From: an uncultured Beijerinckiaceae bacterium
Lineage (GTDB): Bacteria; Pseudomonadota; Alphaproteobacteria; Rhizobiales; Beijerinckiaceae
Assembly: GCA_937863205.1 (NCBI GenBank)
Contig: CALMGA010000388.1
Span: 1 to 22,874 of the forward strand
Length of the DNA: 22,874 nucleotides
Direction: 5' to 3'
Shown here: positions 11,261-18,416 of the stretch, piece by piece
How the letters are laid out: each line of letters opens with the position of its first letter
Numbering within the stretch: position 1 is the stretch's first letter
Notes under the pieces: model-generated
The model's input: the letters and a program-made list of their open reading frames with translations, nothing else
The model's database searches: none
What the model was told of the DNA's origin: nothing
Position numbers and translations under genes: made by a program

Positions 11261-12255
11261 TGGACGTTGCCCGCCCTCAGCAAGACTTCACCGAAAGCCG
11301 CCGAATCGGCGAACGCATCCGGCAGGGCAGGGGCTTGCGTGGCTTGAGCCAGGGTGCGCTCGGCGCCACGCTTGGCATCAGTTTTCAGCAAATCCAGAAA
11401 GACGAGAGGGGCACCAATCGCATCGCCGCCTGCGCGCTCGTCACCGTCGCCCAGGCGCTGCAACTCCCCATGTCGTTTTCTCTGCCGGGTCCCGTTCCCG
11501 CGCCCGCTCCCGAGGCCGTCCAGGCGGCCCTGCATGACCACCTGCGCGCTACCCTCGGCACCGAGAAGCACGGCAATTTCCTCGGCCGCCTCCAGATCGA
11601 CGAATTGGCCGGCGGCGTGGCCGTTTTCAGCCTGCCGACACCCTTCCTCGTGATGTGGGCCTACCAGGAATACTTCGAGGTCCTGACGCACGCGTGCGAG
11701 GTGGCGGCGCCGTTCATCCGCATGTTCGCGATCCAGCTGCGATCGTCGGCGCGGCCTGCCCCGCAGCGTCCGGCCGCCCTGGTGCCGCCGGCGGTTCCCA
11801 TCGCGCTATTACCGCCGCCCGTGGCGGACGCCACGATCCCGTCTTCGCCCTCGCGGTCTGCCGTGGTCGGTGGGGCGTCGGACGGCGCCCGTCAGGCATT
11901 TCGTCCGATGGCGCGCGGCCCCACCGCCGCGGTTCAGGACGTGGTGGCGACGAGCTTCGGTTTGACCCGAGCCGATCTGCTCGGCCCCTCGCGGCTGGCC
12001 CATATCGTTCGTCCACGCCAGATCGCGATGTATCTGGCGCGGGAGGTGGTCGGACAAAGTCTTCCCGAGATCGGGCGCCGCTTTGGCGGACGCGACCACA
12101 CAACCGTGCTCCATGCCGTGCGCAAGATCGCGCGCCTCGCGGTCGAGGACGAGATGCTGGGCGCGCTCGTCGACGAGCTGCGCGACCAGGTCGGGGAGCG
12201 CCTCGCCGCCACAAGCATCGCCGGTTCGCCCGCCCAGATGGTGTGCGAAACATGA
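11260..12255 (+). CDS. XRE-DnaA(domain I)-DnaA(domain IV) fusion lacking the AAA+ ATPase (331 aa)
   Basis: There are three parts. Residues 15-71 are a XRE helix-turn-helix ([35 protein letters not shown]). Residues 86-146 resemble DnaA domain I, with [11 protein letters not shown], the strand [22 protein letters not shown] and a helix after it. Residues 222-312 are DnaA domain IV, with [49 protein letters not shown] and [10 protein letters not shown] (signature 277-290). The usual ATPase domain III, with its P-loop, is absent; a Pro/Ala linker (about 161-220) stands in its place. It should bind DnaA boxes without ATP-driven oligomerisation. It may recruit host factors to element DNA, compete with host DnaA, or act purely as a regulator. 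The start overlaps the previous stop (TGATG). Confidence 0.85.
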   Translation: MDVARPQQDFTESRRIGERIRQGRGLRGLSQGALGATLGISFQQIQKDERGTNRIAACALVTVAQALQLPMSFSLPGPVPAPAPEAVQAALHDHLRATLGTEKHGNFLGRLQIDELAGGVAVFSLPTPFLVMWAYQEYFEVLTHACEVAAPFIRMFAIQLRSSARPAPQRPAALVPPAVPIALLPPPVADATIPSSPSRSAVVGGASDGARQAFRPMARGPTAAVQDVVATSFGLTRADLLGPSRLAHIVRPRQIAMYLAREVVGQSLPEIGRRFGGRDHTTVLHAVRKIARLAVEDEMLGALVDELRDQVGERLAATSIAGSPAQMVCET

Positions 12256-12560
12256 GCGGGCCCGCGGACACCCTCTCCGATGATCGGGTCGAGGCCGACA
12301 CCCAACCAATCGGCCAGGCTGAAATCATCGCCTTTCGCCCGCGAGCGCGGCCGTCGCTCCCGGCCAAGCCGATCGCCATCTCCGGCCAGCCGAGCACCCT
12401 GTTCCTGCGCATGTTGAACGACGTGCTGATGGAACGCGCCGCGCTCCTCGACGGCACGGCCACCCTGCCGAGCGACCCGCTCGGGCGCACGCGGCAGGCG
12501 ATCGCCCAGCAGTTCATCGCGCTCGAGGATCTCTTCAACGCAGGAGGCGAGGGTGCCTGA
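12252..12560 (+). CDS. Unknown protein (102 aa) downstream of the DnaA-like gene
   Basis: The start ATG overlaps the DnaA-like stop as ATGA. The first 50 residues are disordered (Pro/Ala/Arg-rich, with [13 protein letters not shown]). The rest is a helical module, [50 protein letters not shown]. No domain is recognised. Its coupling to the DnaA-like gene suggests a partner or regulator of it, but this is inference. Confidence 0.65.
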   Translation: MSGPADTLSDDRVEADTQPIGQAEIIAFRPRARPSLPAKPIAISGQPSTLFLRMLNDVLMERAALLDGTATLPSDPLGRTRQAIAQQFIALEDLFNAGGEGA

Positions 12561-12768
12561 TATCGCCATGTGCGCCAGTCCGGACTGCCCGCTAGCGGCG
12601 CGCTGCATCCGCCACGAGGCAAGCGGCACGGAGCCGACCCGCGTTGTTGGGCATGTCCGTCAGAACTGGAACACCTACCACTGGCGCCGCGACAGCTTCG
12701 GTGAGCGCGTGACGTGCGGCGGCTTTTGGTCGATCGAGGCGAGGCCGGAATCCGCGCCATGTGGCTGA
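12553..12768 (+). CDS. Cysteine-rich small phage protein (71 aa)
   Basis: The pattern C-x-x-x-x-C-P-L-x-x-x-C-x-x-H near the N-terminus (CASPDCPLAARCIRH) and a later CGGFW give a likely zinc site. Similar short proteins with an aromatic end (C-x-x-F-W) occur in phages of this order with unknown function. GTG at 12553 is fixed by GGAGG five bases upstream and lies within the last codons of the previous gene. Confidence 0.7.
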   Translation: MPDIAMCASPDCPLAARCIRHEASGTEPTRVVGHVRQNWNTYHWRRDSFGERVTCGGFWSIEARPESAPCG

Positions 12769-12953
12769 TTTGGTGTCGCGGCACCCCGGACCCGTCCAGG
12801 CTGAGCCCCAGGATCCACTTCGACGATCCCGACCGGGATCGCGACAGATCAGAACGCCTCGACGTCATCCCGATCAAGGCGGAGCACCGCCGGCTGTCGC
12901 TGAGCAAGCTGGCGGACATGCCGGATTACCAGCCCGTCGGAGAGCGCCGATGA
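12759..12953 (+). CDS. Small unknown protein (64 aa)
   Basis: The ATG at 12759 lies in the last ten bases of the previous gene. The product begins MWLIWCRGTPDPSR, then is strongly polar (HFDDPDRDRDRSERLDVIP) and ends DYQPVGERR. It is too short to place. The overlap with both neighbours supports it being coding. Confidence 0.55.
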   Translation: MWLIWCRGTPDPSRLSPRIHFDDPDRDRDRSERLDVIPIKAEHRRLSLSKLADMPDYQPVGERR

Positions 12954-13360
12954 CGGCCTGGACGAGCAAGCTGACCGAGGCGCAACAGCAGCGCATCTGC
13001 GAGTTGGCCGCGCCGGGCCCGAACTGCAAGCGCCGCACCGCAGGACGGATCGCCCAGGTGCTCGGCGTTTCGAAAGATGCGGTCGCATGGTTCATGTATC
13101 GCAACGGCCTGAAGCTGCGAAGCGAACGGCCCATCAAGGGACCGTACCGCCGGAAGAACGGCAGCACCTGTCGTCCTTTCACGCCTGAAGAGGATGCGCT
13201 GATCGAGCGCCTCAGCAGCGAGGGGCGCACCAGGGCTGCAATCGCTGCGGAGGTGAAACAGGTATTCGGGTATGATCGGCGCGCCACGTCGATCCGCGCC
13301 CGGCTCGTCATGCTCGCCGGCTTCGAGGCCGCAGCCGAAGAATTTCGGGTGACGGCGTGA
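12950..13360 (+). CDS. Double-HTH DNA-binding protein (136 aa)
   Basis: Residues 32-55 (GRIAQVLGVSKDAVAWFMYRNGLK) form a helix-turn-helix. Residues 77-122 (FTPEEDALIERLSSEGRTRAAIAAEV ... RRATSIRARLVML) read as a SANT/Myb-like second one. A basic linker (RSERPIKGPYRRKNG) joins them. It probably binds DNA and may regulate the element's rightward operon or excision. The start overlaps the previous stop as ATGA. No specific family was recognised. Confidence 0.7.
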   Translation: MTAWTSKLTEAQQQRICELAAPGPNCKRRTAGRIAQVLGVSKDAVAWFMYRNGLKLRSERPIKGPYRRKNGSTCRPFTPEEDALIERLSSEGRTRAAIAAEVKQVFGYDRRATSIRARLVMLAGFEAAAEEFRVTA

Positions 13361-13367
13361 GCTGCAC

Positions 13368-13640
13368 ATGAGCCCCGCGCGGCGACAGATCGAGATCGTC
13401 CCGGTCGGCGAGCGTGAGGTGCTCGTGGAGCTGCCGCGCCTGTGGTGGCTCCTTCGCGAGTTCCGCAAGCTGTTCCCGCGCGCCAAGCCGGCGCCGGAGG
13501 TGTGGGTCTTTGTCGTCAGAGGCAAGACGGCGATGCCGCGCCTGGGACGCTGGGACCGTCGTTCGGGCAAGCGCGTGGCCGAGGACCTGCGCTGTCGCGA
13601 GCAGGCCCGGCGCGATGCGGAGTGGGAGCAGTCGGCTTGA
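13368..13640 (+). CDS. Unknown protein (90 aa)
   Basis: The first half is an ordered unit (IEIVPVGEREVLVELPRLWWLLREFRKLFPRAKPAPEVWVFVVRGK), alternating strands with a Trp-rich helix. The second half is a basic/acidic tail (WDRRSGKRVAEDLRCREQARRDAEWEQ). It starts seven bases after the previous stop and its stop overlaps the next TTG as TTGA. Function unknown. Confidence 0.6.
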   Translation: MSPARRQIEIVPVGEREVLVELPRLWWLLREFRKLFPRAKPAPEVWVFVVRGKTAMPRLGRWDRRSGKRVAEDLRCREQARRDAEWEQSA

Positions 13641-13846
13641 GCGGGCGCGGCGGACCTCGTGATGGGAGAGGCCGGTTCTTCCCCCGCCGCTGTTCCGACC
13701 CGAACTGCACCGGGCGCCTGGTGCGCGAGGACGACGAGCTGCTGTTCCGCCGCTGGCGCCGCAACGGGCTCACACACGAGGACCGGCGCGGCGCGCCGAT
13801 CGTCGCCTGCCGGGTCTGGCACCAGGATGGAGGGCCGCGGCCGTGA
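13637..13846 (+). CDS. Small basic protein with TTG start (69 aa)
   Basis: The TTG start overlaps the previous stop as TTGA. The protein contains CSDPNCTGRL, a C-x4-C pair that could bind metal, then RWRRNGLTHEDRRGAPIVACRVWH with a third Cys and a His. It may be a small zinc-binding protein. The start codon is rare, but the frame fits the gap exactly and ends in a GTGA overlap. Confidence 0.55.
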   Translation: MSGRGGPRDGRGRFFPRRCSDPNCTGRLVREDDELLFRRWRRNGLTHEDRRGAPIVACRVWHQDGGPRP

Positions 13847-14109
13847 CCTTGGTAACCCGGCGTGGCATCGCGAACCGCTGCCCGCACTGCGGTTATCAGA
13901 CGGATTGCGTCTCGTCCGTTGGAAGCGGCCGCAAGCCGGGCGACGGCAACCTCTCGCTGTGCTTCGAGTGCGGGGAGTGGGCGGTGTTCGGGCCCGACCT
14001 AAGGCTGCGTGCGCCCACCGACAAAGAGTTTGTTGTGATCGGAGAGGACAAAGCTTGTCGCACTGCGAGGGCGGCGTGGGTCCTTACTCAGCGGAACCGC
14101 CGGGCATGA
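13843..14109 (+). CDS. Zinc-ribbon protein (88 aa)
   Basis: Cysteine pairs CPHC (13-16) and CFEC (40-43), with a third pair-like CVS between, give a zinc ribbon in the order GIANRCPHCGYQTDCV then NLSLCFECGEW. The rest is WAVFGPDLRLRAPTDKEFVVIGEDKACRTARAAWV. Similar short proteins occur in prophages with no assigned role. The GTG start overlaps the previous stop (GTGA), the stop overlaps the J-domain start (ATGA). Confidence 0.7.
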   Translation: MTLVTRRGIANRCPHCGYQTDCVSSVGSGRKPGDGNLSLCFECGEWAVFGPDLRLRAPTDKEFVVIGEDKACRTARAAWVLTQRNRRA

Positions 14110-14684
14110 CTTCCGCCGCCACCGCCTACCCCCTCTGCTGGCCCGACGCCTTCCCCCGCGCGAAGCAACGCGAGAAGGGCGCCTTTCGAACTACCCTGGC
14201 CGGGGCGCTCGACAACGTCCGCGAAAGCCTTCGGCTGTTCGGGTCCGACAGCCGCAAGAGCGTCGCCGGCGTCGTCCTCAGTTCCAACGTGGTGCTGGGC
14301 GACAACAGACCGGCCGACCCGGGCGTCGCCGTTTGGTTCACCTGGGACGGCTTGCAGGTCTGCATTCCGGTCGACCGATACGACACGCCGGCGGCCAACC
14401 TGCAGGCGATCCACCACGTGCTCGAAGCGCGACGCACGGAGCTGCGCCACGGCACGCTCGCGCTCGTCCGCGCCACGATGAAAGGTTTCGTGGCGCTGCC
14501 GGCGCCGGACAAGCCGACGTGGTGGCGGGTGCTGGGCGTCAAGGAAGAGGCGACCAAGGCCGAGATCGAGGCGGCCTATCGCCAGCTCGCTCGCGATCGG
14601 CATCCCGACGCGGGCGGCTCGGCCGAGGCGATGGCCGAGCTGAACCTCGCGCGCGAAGCGGGGCTGAAGACCGTGCCGACGTGA
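14106..14684 (+). CDS. J-domain protein of prophage type (192 aa)
   Basis: The C-terminal residues 139-185 are a J-domain: WWRVLGVKEEATKAEIEAAYRQLARDRHPDAGGSAEAMAELNLARE, with the HPD triad at 166-168 that stimulates Hsp70 (DnaK) ATPase. The N-terminal part begins YPLCWPDAFPRAK, a start common to prophage proteins of this order, followed by a mixed fold. Such proteins may recruit host DnaK for phage replication or assembly. The ATG overlaps the previous stop as ATGA; its stop overlaps a GTG start. Confidence 0.85.
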   Translation: MTSAATAYPLCWPDAFPRAKQREKGAFRTTLAGALDNVRESLRLFGSDSRKSVAGVVLSSNVVLGDNRPADPGVAVWFTWDGLQVCIPVDRYDTPAANLQAIHHVLEARRTELRHGTLALVRATMKGFVALPAPDKPTWWRVLGVKEEATKAEIEAAYRQLARDRHPDAGGSAEAMAELNLAREAGLKTVPT

Positions 14685-14875
14685 CCCGGAGAGCCGCTTT
14701 TCGCCAGTGCGATGTCGTTCGCGCGATTAAGGCCGCCAAGGCGGCCGGAGCCGCGCGCGTCATCGTGCGCCGTGACGGCGCGCTTGAGATCGAGATCGAG
14801 CCCCGCATGGGCGATCGGCAACAATCCCGCGAGCGGGACGAGCCACGTGACGAAGAGCGGCTGATCGTGCTCTGA
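14681..14875 (+). CDS. Small unknown protein next to the integrase (64 aa)
   Basis: The GTG start overlaps the J-domain stop (GTGA). RAAFRQCDVVRAIKAAKAAGAARVIVRRDGALEIEI is an ordered helix-strand unit seen in short proteins beside integrases of related prophages. The acidic/basic tail is disordered. Its stop overlaps the integrase start as TGATG. A role as an excisionase-like factor is possible but unproven. Confidence 0.65.
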   Translation: MTRRAAFRQCDVVRAIKAAKAAGAARVIVRRDGALEIEIEPRMGDRQQSRERDEPRDEERLIVL

Positions 14876-15918
14876 TGCCTGCCGCCATGCCCCGCCCGCG
14901 ACCGCCTCATCTCCACAAAGAGACCACCCGGCATGGTCGCACGGTCTGGTACGTGCGCATCGACAAGGGAGCTCGGATCAGGCTCAACGAGGTGTTCGGC
15001 ACGCCCGCTTTCAACGCGGCCTACCAAGCCGCCCTGGCCGGCGAGGCCGTGCCGACACGCCTTCCCGGCAAGCCGGCTGCTGGAACCGTGTCGTGGGCGA
15101 TCGGGATTTTTCGCCGCTCGACCGCATGGACCAATCTTTCCCCCGCGACACGCAAACAGCGTGACGGCATTCTCGAAAAGATCGTCAAGTCACCCGCCGG
15201 TGCGGCAAGTCTAACCGCCCTTTCTCGCAAGCATATCGTCGAAGGTTGCAAGCGCCGGGCGGAGACGCCGGCCGCGGCACGGCACTTTCTTGAAACCATG
15301 CGGGCCCTGTTCCGGTGGGCGCTCGATGAAAACCTCGTGCCTGTCGATCCAACCGTCGGCGTGATCGCCAGCAAGGCGAAGAAGACCGAGGGCTTCCCGG
15401 TTTGGAGCGACGAGGACCTGGCCGTCTTTGAAGCACGCTGGCCTCGCGGTACCCGCGAGCGCGTGGCTTTCGATGTGCTGCTCTACACCGGCCTGCGCCG
15501 CGGCGATGCCGTCACCGTCGGGCGCCAGCATGTGAAAGGCGGCGTCATCAGGATCAAGACGGCCAAAACGGGGGAGCCGGTTTCCGTTGTGATCTGCCCG
15601 GAACTCGAGGCGACGCTCGCCGCCGGTCCGTGCGGCGATCTGACCTTCATCGCCGGCGAGCGAGGCCGCCCGCGTGTGAAGGAGTCCTTCGGAGAGTGGT
15701 TCCGTGAAGCGTGCCAAGCCGCCGGTGTCCGAAAGTCGGCGCACGGTTTGCGCAAGGCCGCGGCGACCCGCGATGCCAACGACGGCTTCACCGAGTCGGA
15801 GCTCGAAGCAAAATATGGCTGGCGGGGCGGCCGAATGGCTTCGCATTACACCCGAACGGCCAATCGCGAGCAGCTGTCGATCAGCGCTGCTGCCAAGACC
15901 ACGAGGCGCAAAGGGTGA
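14875..15918 (+). CDS. int: Tyrosine integrase (347 aa)
   Basis: The protein has a tyrosine recombinase layout. There is an N-terminal arm-type DNA-binding part (HKETTRHGRTVWYVRIDKGARIRL), a core-binding SAM-like region (about 85-165) and a catalytic domain. Likely active residues are R208 (YTGLRRGDA), K228 or K231 (RIKTAKT), H290-x-x-R293 (SAHGLRKAAATR), W316 in place of the second His, and nucleophile Y325 (ASHYTRTA). It should drive integration and excision at the tRNA-Tyr 3' end, which lies 80 bp downstream. It is the last gene of the rightward operon, an unusual place, and its ATG overlaps the previous stop as TGATG. Confidence 0.93.
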   Translation: MPAAMPRPRPPHLHKETTRHGRTVWYVRIDKGARIRLNEVFGTPAFNAAYQAALAGEAVPTRLPGKPAAGTVSWAIGIFRRSTAWTNLSPATRKQRDGILEKIVKSPAGAASLTALSRKHIVEGCKRRAETPAAARHFLETMRALFRWALDENLVPVDPTVGVIASKAKKTEGFPVWSDEDLAVFEARWPRGTRERVAFDVLLYTGLRRGDAVTVGRQHVKGGVIRIKTAKTGEPVSVVICPELEATLAAGPCGDLTFIAGERGRPRVKESFGEWFREACQAAGVRKSAHGLRKAAATRDANDGFTESELEAKYGWRGGRMASHYTRTANREQLSISAAAKTTRRKG

Positions 15919-15927
15919 ACACCTATT

Positions 15928-15952
15928 CCCGCACCCGATGATAAGGTGCGGG
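15928..15952. terminator. Perfect 8-bp hairpin after the integrase
   Basis: Arms CCCGCACC and GGTGCGGG enclose nine bases just downstream of the integrase stop. No T run follows on either strand, so it may be a weak or factor-dependent terminator, or an arm site of the attachment region. The rest of 15953-15997 shows no gene. Confidence 0.5.
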
Positions 15953-15997
15953 CCGCAGTGTCAAAAGCTATGCGATGACAGTTACTTAGGAATCGAT

Positions 15998-16082
15998 TGG
16001 TGGGAGAGGTAGGACTCGAACCTACGAAGGCGTAGCCAGCGGATTTACAGTCCGCCCCCTTTGCCGCTCGGGACACTCTCCC
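15998..16082 (-). tRNA. tRNA-Tyr (anticodon GTA), with encoded CCA
   Basis: On the minus strand the 85-nt sequence folds with acceptor stem GGGAGAG/CTCTCCC, anticodon stem GCGGA/TCCGC around CTGTAAA (anticodon at 16048-16046), a long variable arm and T-arm GTAGG-TTCGAGT-CCTAC, then A-CCA. Its 3' end faces the integrase, the normal position for a tRNA used as integration target. The gene is complete on this side, so the insertion restores it. Confidence 0.96.
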
Positions 16083-16105
16083 CCGTTGTGCGTCACGAGG
16101 GCAGG

Positions 16106-16134
16106 CTTATGGAAACTGCGGTGCGCCCTGTCAA
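16106..16134 (-). promoter_or_regulatory. tRNA-Tyr promoter
   Basis: TTGACA (16134-16129), a 17-bp spacer and CATAAG (16111-16106) on the minus strand give a strong sigma-70 promoter about 24 bp upstream of the tRNA 5' end. Confidence 0.75.
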
Positions 16135-16202
16135 CCCATCCGCCGCCGTTGCGGTTCTCCCGCGCGATGTGCCATGCCGCTCGTCGTGCAGGAGCGGGTG
16201 AG

Positions 16203-17021
16203 ATGACGCAGCGAGCCCCGACCGAGCGCCGGGTCAATAATCGGCAAAGGCGGCCTCCGTCGGCCGGAGTCGGCGCGGCGGCCGAGCCACCGGCGGGGCA
16301 GAGTGGGCGCACGATCGTCTACGGCTTCCACGCGGTGCTGGCCGCCCTCCAGGCCAGGCGGCGGCGGTTGCTGGCGATCTACGCCACCGAGGCGGCAGCC
16401 GTTCGGCTGGCCGACGACATCGCCGCCGCCGGGCTGCAGGCCCGCGTGGTGTCGGGCGAGGAACTGTCGCGCCGCCTTGGGGCGAGCGCGGTGCACCAGG
16501 GAGTGCTGCTCGAAGCCGGGCCCGTGGAAACCATCAATCTTGGCGAAATCGTCGACCGCAGCGGGCTCGTGCTGGTGCTGGACCAGATCACCGATCCCCA
16601 CAACGTCGGCGCCATCGTGCGCACCGCCGCCGCCTTCGATGTGGACGCCCTCGTCACTACCGCACGGCACACCCCCGAACTGGCCGGGATCGTCGCCAAG
16701 GCCGCTTCGGGCGGCCTCGATCACCTCCCCGTGGCGGAAGTGGTCAACCTCGCCCGCGCGCTCGACGAATTGGGCGAGCAGGGATATTGGCGCATCGGGC
16801 TCGATTCGGGGGCACCCGTGGCGTTCGAAACCGTGCCGCTGCGCCGCCCGGTGGCGCTGGTGCTGGGAGCCGAAGGAAAGGGATTGCGGCACCTGACGCG
16901 CCAGCGCTGCGACGCGCTGGCAAGGCTCGACATGCCCGGCCCCATCAAGAGCCTCAACGTGTCCAACGCCTGCGCGGTGGCCCTGACGCTGGCTCGGCAA
17001 CGGCTCGCCGTCGGGGACTGA
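16203..17021 (+). CDS. rlmB: 23S rRNA (guanosine-2'-O-)-methyltransferase RlmB
   Basis: This 272-residue SpoU-type methyltransferase has all three motifs. LDQITDPHNVGAIVRTAAAF is at 127-145, VALVLGAEGKGLR at 217-229 and IKSLNVSNACAVAL at 248-261; they build the trefoil-knot cofactor site. An N-terminal substrate-binding domain (about 36-107, YGFHAVLAALQ to HQGVLLEA) matches RlmB rather than short TrmH enzymes. It methylates 23S rRNA G2251 (E. coli number). The first 35 residues are a basic disordered extension. ATG at 16203 has GGAG upstream; a longer frame lacks support. Confidence 0.92.
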   Translation: MTQRAPTERRVNNRQRRPPSAGVGAAAEPPAGQSGRTIVYGFHAVLAALQARRRRLLAIYATEAAAVRLADDIAAAGLQARVVSGEELSRRLGASAVHQGVLLEAGPVETINLGEIVDRSGLVLVLDQITDPHNVGAIVRTAAAFDVDALVTTARHTPELAGIVAKAASGGLDHLPVAEVVNLARALDELGEQGYWRIGLDSGAPVAFETVPLRRPVALVLGAEGKGLRHLTRQRCDALARLDMPGPIKSLNVSNACAVALTLARQRLAVGD

Positions 17022-17167
17022 GACCGCGGCTTGCGCCGGCCGCGCGACCTCACGGTGAATCGCCCGCGCGCGGAAATGTCTCGGCTTGCGCTTGCCGCCA
17101 AGCCACGCCACAGTTCCGCCCCGGCCGATCGATGCTTCTGCCGGCCGAGGGTGGTGGAAGAGCCGTT

Positions 17168-18286
17168 ATGAAGGTCACTTTGGAACGAGCCGCGCTGCTC
17201 CGGTCGCTCGGCCACGTCCACCGCGTGGTGGAGCGTCGCAACACGATTCCGATCCTGTCCAACGTGCTGCTACGCGCCGAAGGCCAGTCGCTGACGCTGA
17301 AAGCCACCGATCTCGACCTCGAAGTCACGGAGATCGTCGCCGCCGACGTCGGTCAAAAGGGAGCGACCACCCTGCCGGCCCACATCCTCCACGACATCGT
17401 GCGCAAGTTTCCCGACGGCGCCCAGGTCAGCCTGGAGAACACCGGCGACGGCGCGCAATTCATCCTGCGATCCGGGCGCTCCCGCTTCAACCTGCAGGCT
17501 CTGCCCGAGGCCGACTTCCCCGACCTCACCACCGGCGAAATGAGCCACAGCTTCCTGATCGGCGCCGCCAACCTGAAGCGGCTCATCGACAAGACGCAGT
17601 TCGCCATCTCCAACGAGGAAACCCGCTACTACCTCAACGGCATCTACATGCACACGATCGACGTCGGCGGCACCAGCATGCTGCGCGCCGTCGCCACCGA
17701 CGGTCATCGCCTCGCCCGCGTCGAGGTGCCCGCGCCACCCGGCGCCGCCGGCATGCCGGGCATCATCGTGCCGCGCAAAACGGTCGCGGAGGTGCAGCGC
17801 CTCACCGAGTCCGGGGCCGAGGAGATCAAGGTGGAAGTCTCCACCGCCAAGATCCGCTTCACCTTCGGCGACGCCGTGCTCACCTCCAAGCTGATCGACG
17901 GGACCTTCCCCGACTATCTCCGCGTCATTCCCAGCGGCAACGACAAGCGCCTGACCGTCGAATGCAAGCCCTTCAAGGAAGCAGTCGACCGCGTGTCCAC
18001 CATCTCCTCGGAGCGCGGCCGCGCAGTGAAGCTCGCCGTGGCGGACGGCAAGCTGACGCTCTCGGTGACCAACCCCGACTCCGGTTCGGCCGTCGAGGAA
18101 CTGGAGGTGGATTACGATGCCGCCCCGCTCGATATCGGCTTCAATGCCCGCTACCTCCTCGACATCACCGCGCAGATCGACTCCGACACGGCCCTGTTCA
18201 AGATGGCCGATCCCGGCTCGCCGACGCTGGTGCTGGATCGCGACGGCGCTACCGCGCTCTACGTGCTGATGCCGATGCGGGTCTAA
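17168..18286 (+). CDS. dnaN: DNA polymerase III subunit beta (sliding clamp)
   Basis: The 372-residue length and motif order fit DnaN. MKVTLERAALLRSLGHVHRVVERRNTIPILSNVLL starts the first clamp domain, ATDGHRLARVE lies in the second, and the C-terminal VLMPMRV is the conserved end that binds clamp partners. Two such rings encircle DNA and tether polymerase III. GGAAGAG precedes the ATG. It follows rlmB in the same direction after 146 bp, not dnaA or recF, which is an uncommon neighbourhood. It lies 1.2 kb from the island edge. Confidence 0.97.
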   Translation: MKVTLERAALLRSLGHVHRVVERRNTIPILSNVLLRAEGQSLTLKATDLDLEVTEIVAADVGQKGATTLPAHILHDIVRKFPDGAQVSLENTGDGAQFILRSGRSRFNLQALPEADFPDLTTGEMSHSFLIGAANLKRLIDKTQFAISNEETRYYLNGIYMHTIDVGGTSMLRAVATDGHRLARVEVPAPPGAAGMPGIIVPRKTVAEVQRLTESGAEEIKVEVSTAKIRFTFGDAVLTSKLIDGTFPDYLRVIPSGNDKRLTVECKPFKEAVDRVSTISSERGRAVKLAVADGKLTLSVTNPDSGSAVEELEVDYDAAPLDIGFNARYLLDITAQIDSDTALFKMADPGSPTLVLDRDGATALYVLMPMRV

Positions 18287-18291
18287 GCAGC

Positions 18292-18321
18292 TTTCGCAAA
18301 ACGACCTGCGGTTTTGCGAAA
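18292..18321. repeat. Perfect 11-bp palindrome after dnaN
   Basis: TTTCGCAAAAC (18292-18302) and GTTTTGCGAAA (18311-18321) enclose eight bases, right behind the dnaN stop. It may act as a bidirectional terminator between the convergent genes. No long T run follows. Confidence 0.65.
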
Positions 18322-18382
18322 CTGCGACCTTTCAAAGAGCTAAGCGGACGAAGCGTTGCCAACCAACGCGAACGTGCTTGGC

Positions 18383-18415
18383 GCATCGGACCCGAGCCGA
18401 TGCTTGGTCCGATGC
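18383..18415. repeat. Perfect 10-bp palindrome after cdh
   Basis: GCATCGGACC and GGTCCGATGC enclose 13 bases and abut the cdh stop. Its sequence resembles the CATCGGACC-type extragenic palindromes often scattered in Hyphomicrobiales genomes, so it is likely a member of a dispersed family as well as a possible transcript end. Confidence 0.6.
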
Positions 18416-18416
18416 T

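Larger units (their letters stand above)
1..15997. mobile_element. Integrated temperate phage or phage-like island (right, integrase-proximal part)
   Basis: The stretch holds a tyrosine integrase at its right edge, a XRE repressor with a divergent early-type gene series, DNA methyltransferases, a DUF1376 replication protein, two HicAB modules and many very small overlapping genes. The right edge abuts the 3' end of tRNA-Tyr, a classic target of tyrosine integrases, and everything beyond is ordinary chromosome. No second copy of the tRNA 3' sequence was found in the window, so the left end must lie outside it. No structural phage genes are visible. Whether this is a complete prophage, a remnant or a satellite cannot be told from this window. 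The exact junction is inferred and could extend some tens of bases into the tRNA gene. Confidence 0.85.

Noticed and set aside
1..15997. CRISPR array
   Set aside because: No regularly spaced repeats of 20-40 bp were seen; the repeats found are paired operators or single duplicates.
1..15997. Second copy of the tRNA-Tyr 3' end (left attachment site)
   Set aside because: No match to the 3' part of the tRNA gene was found by eye, so the left end is taken to lie outside.
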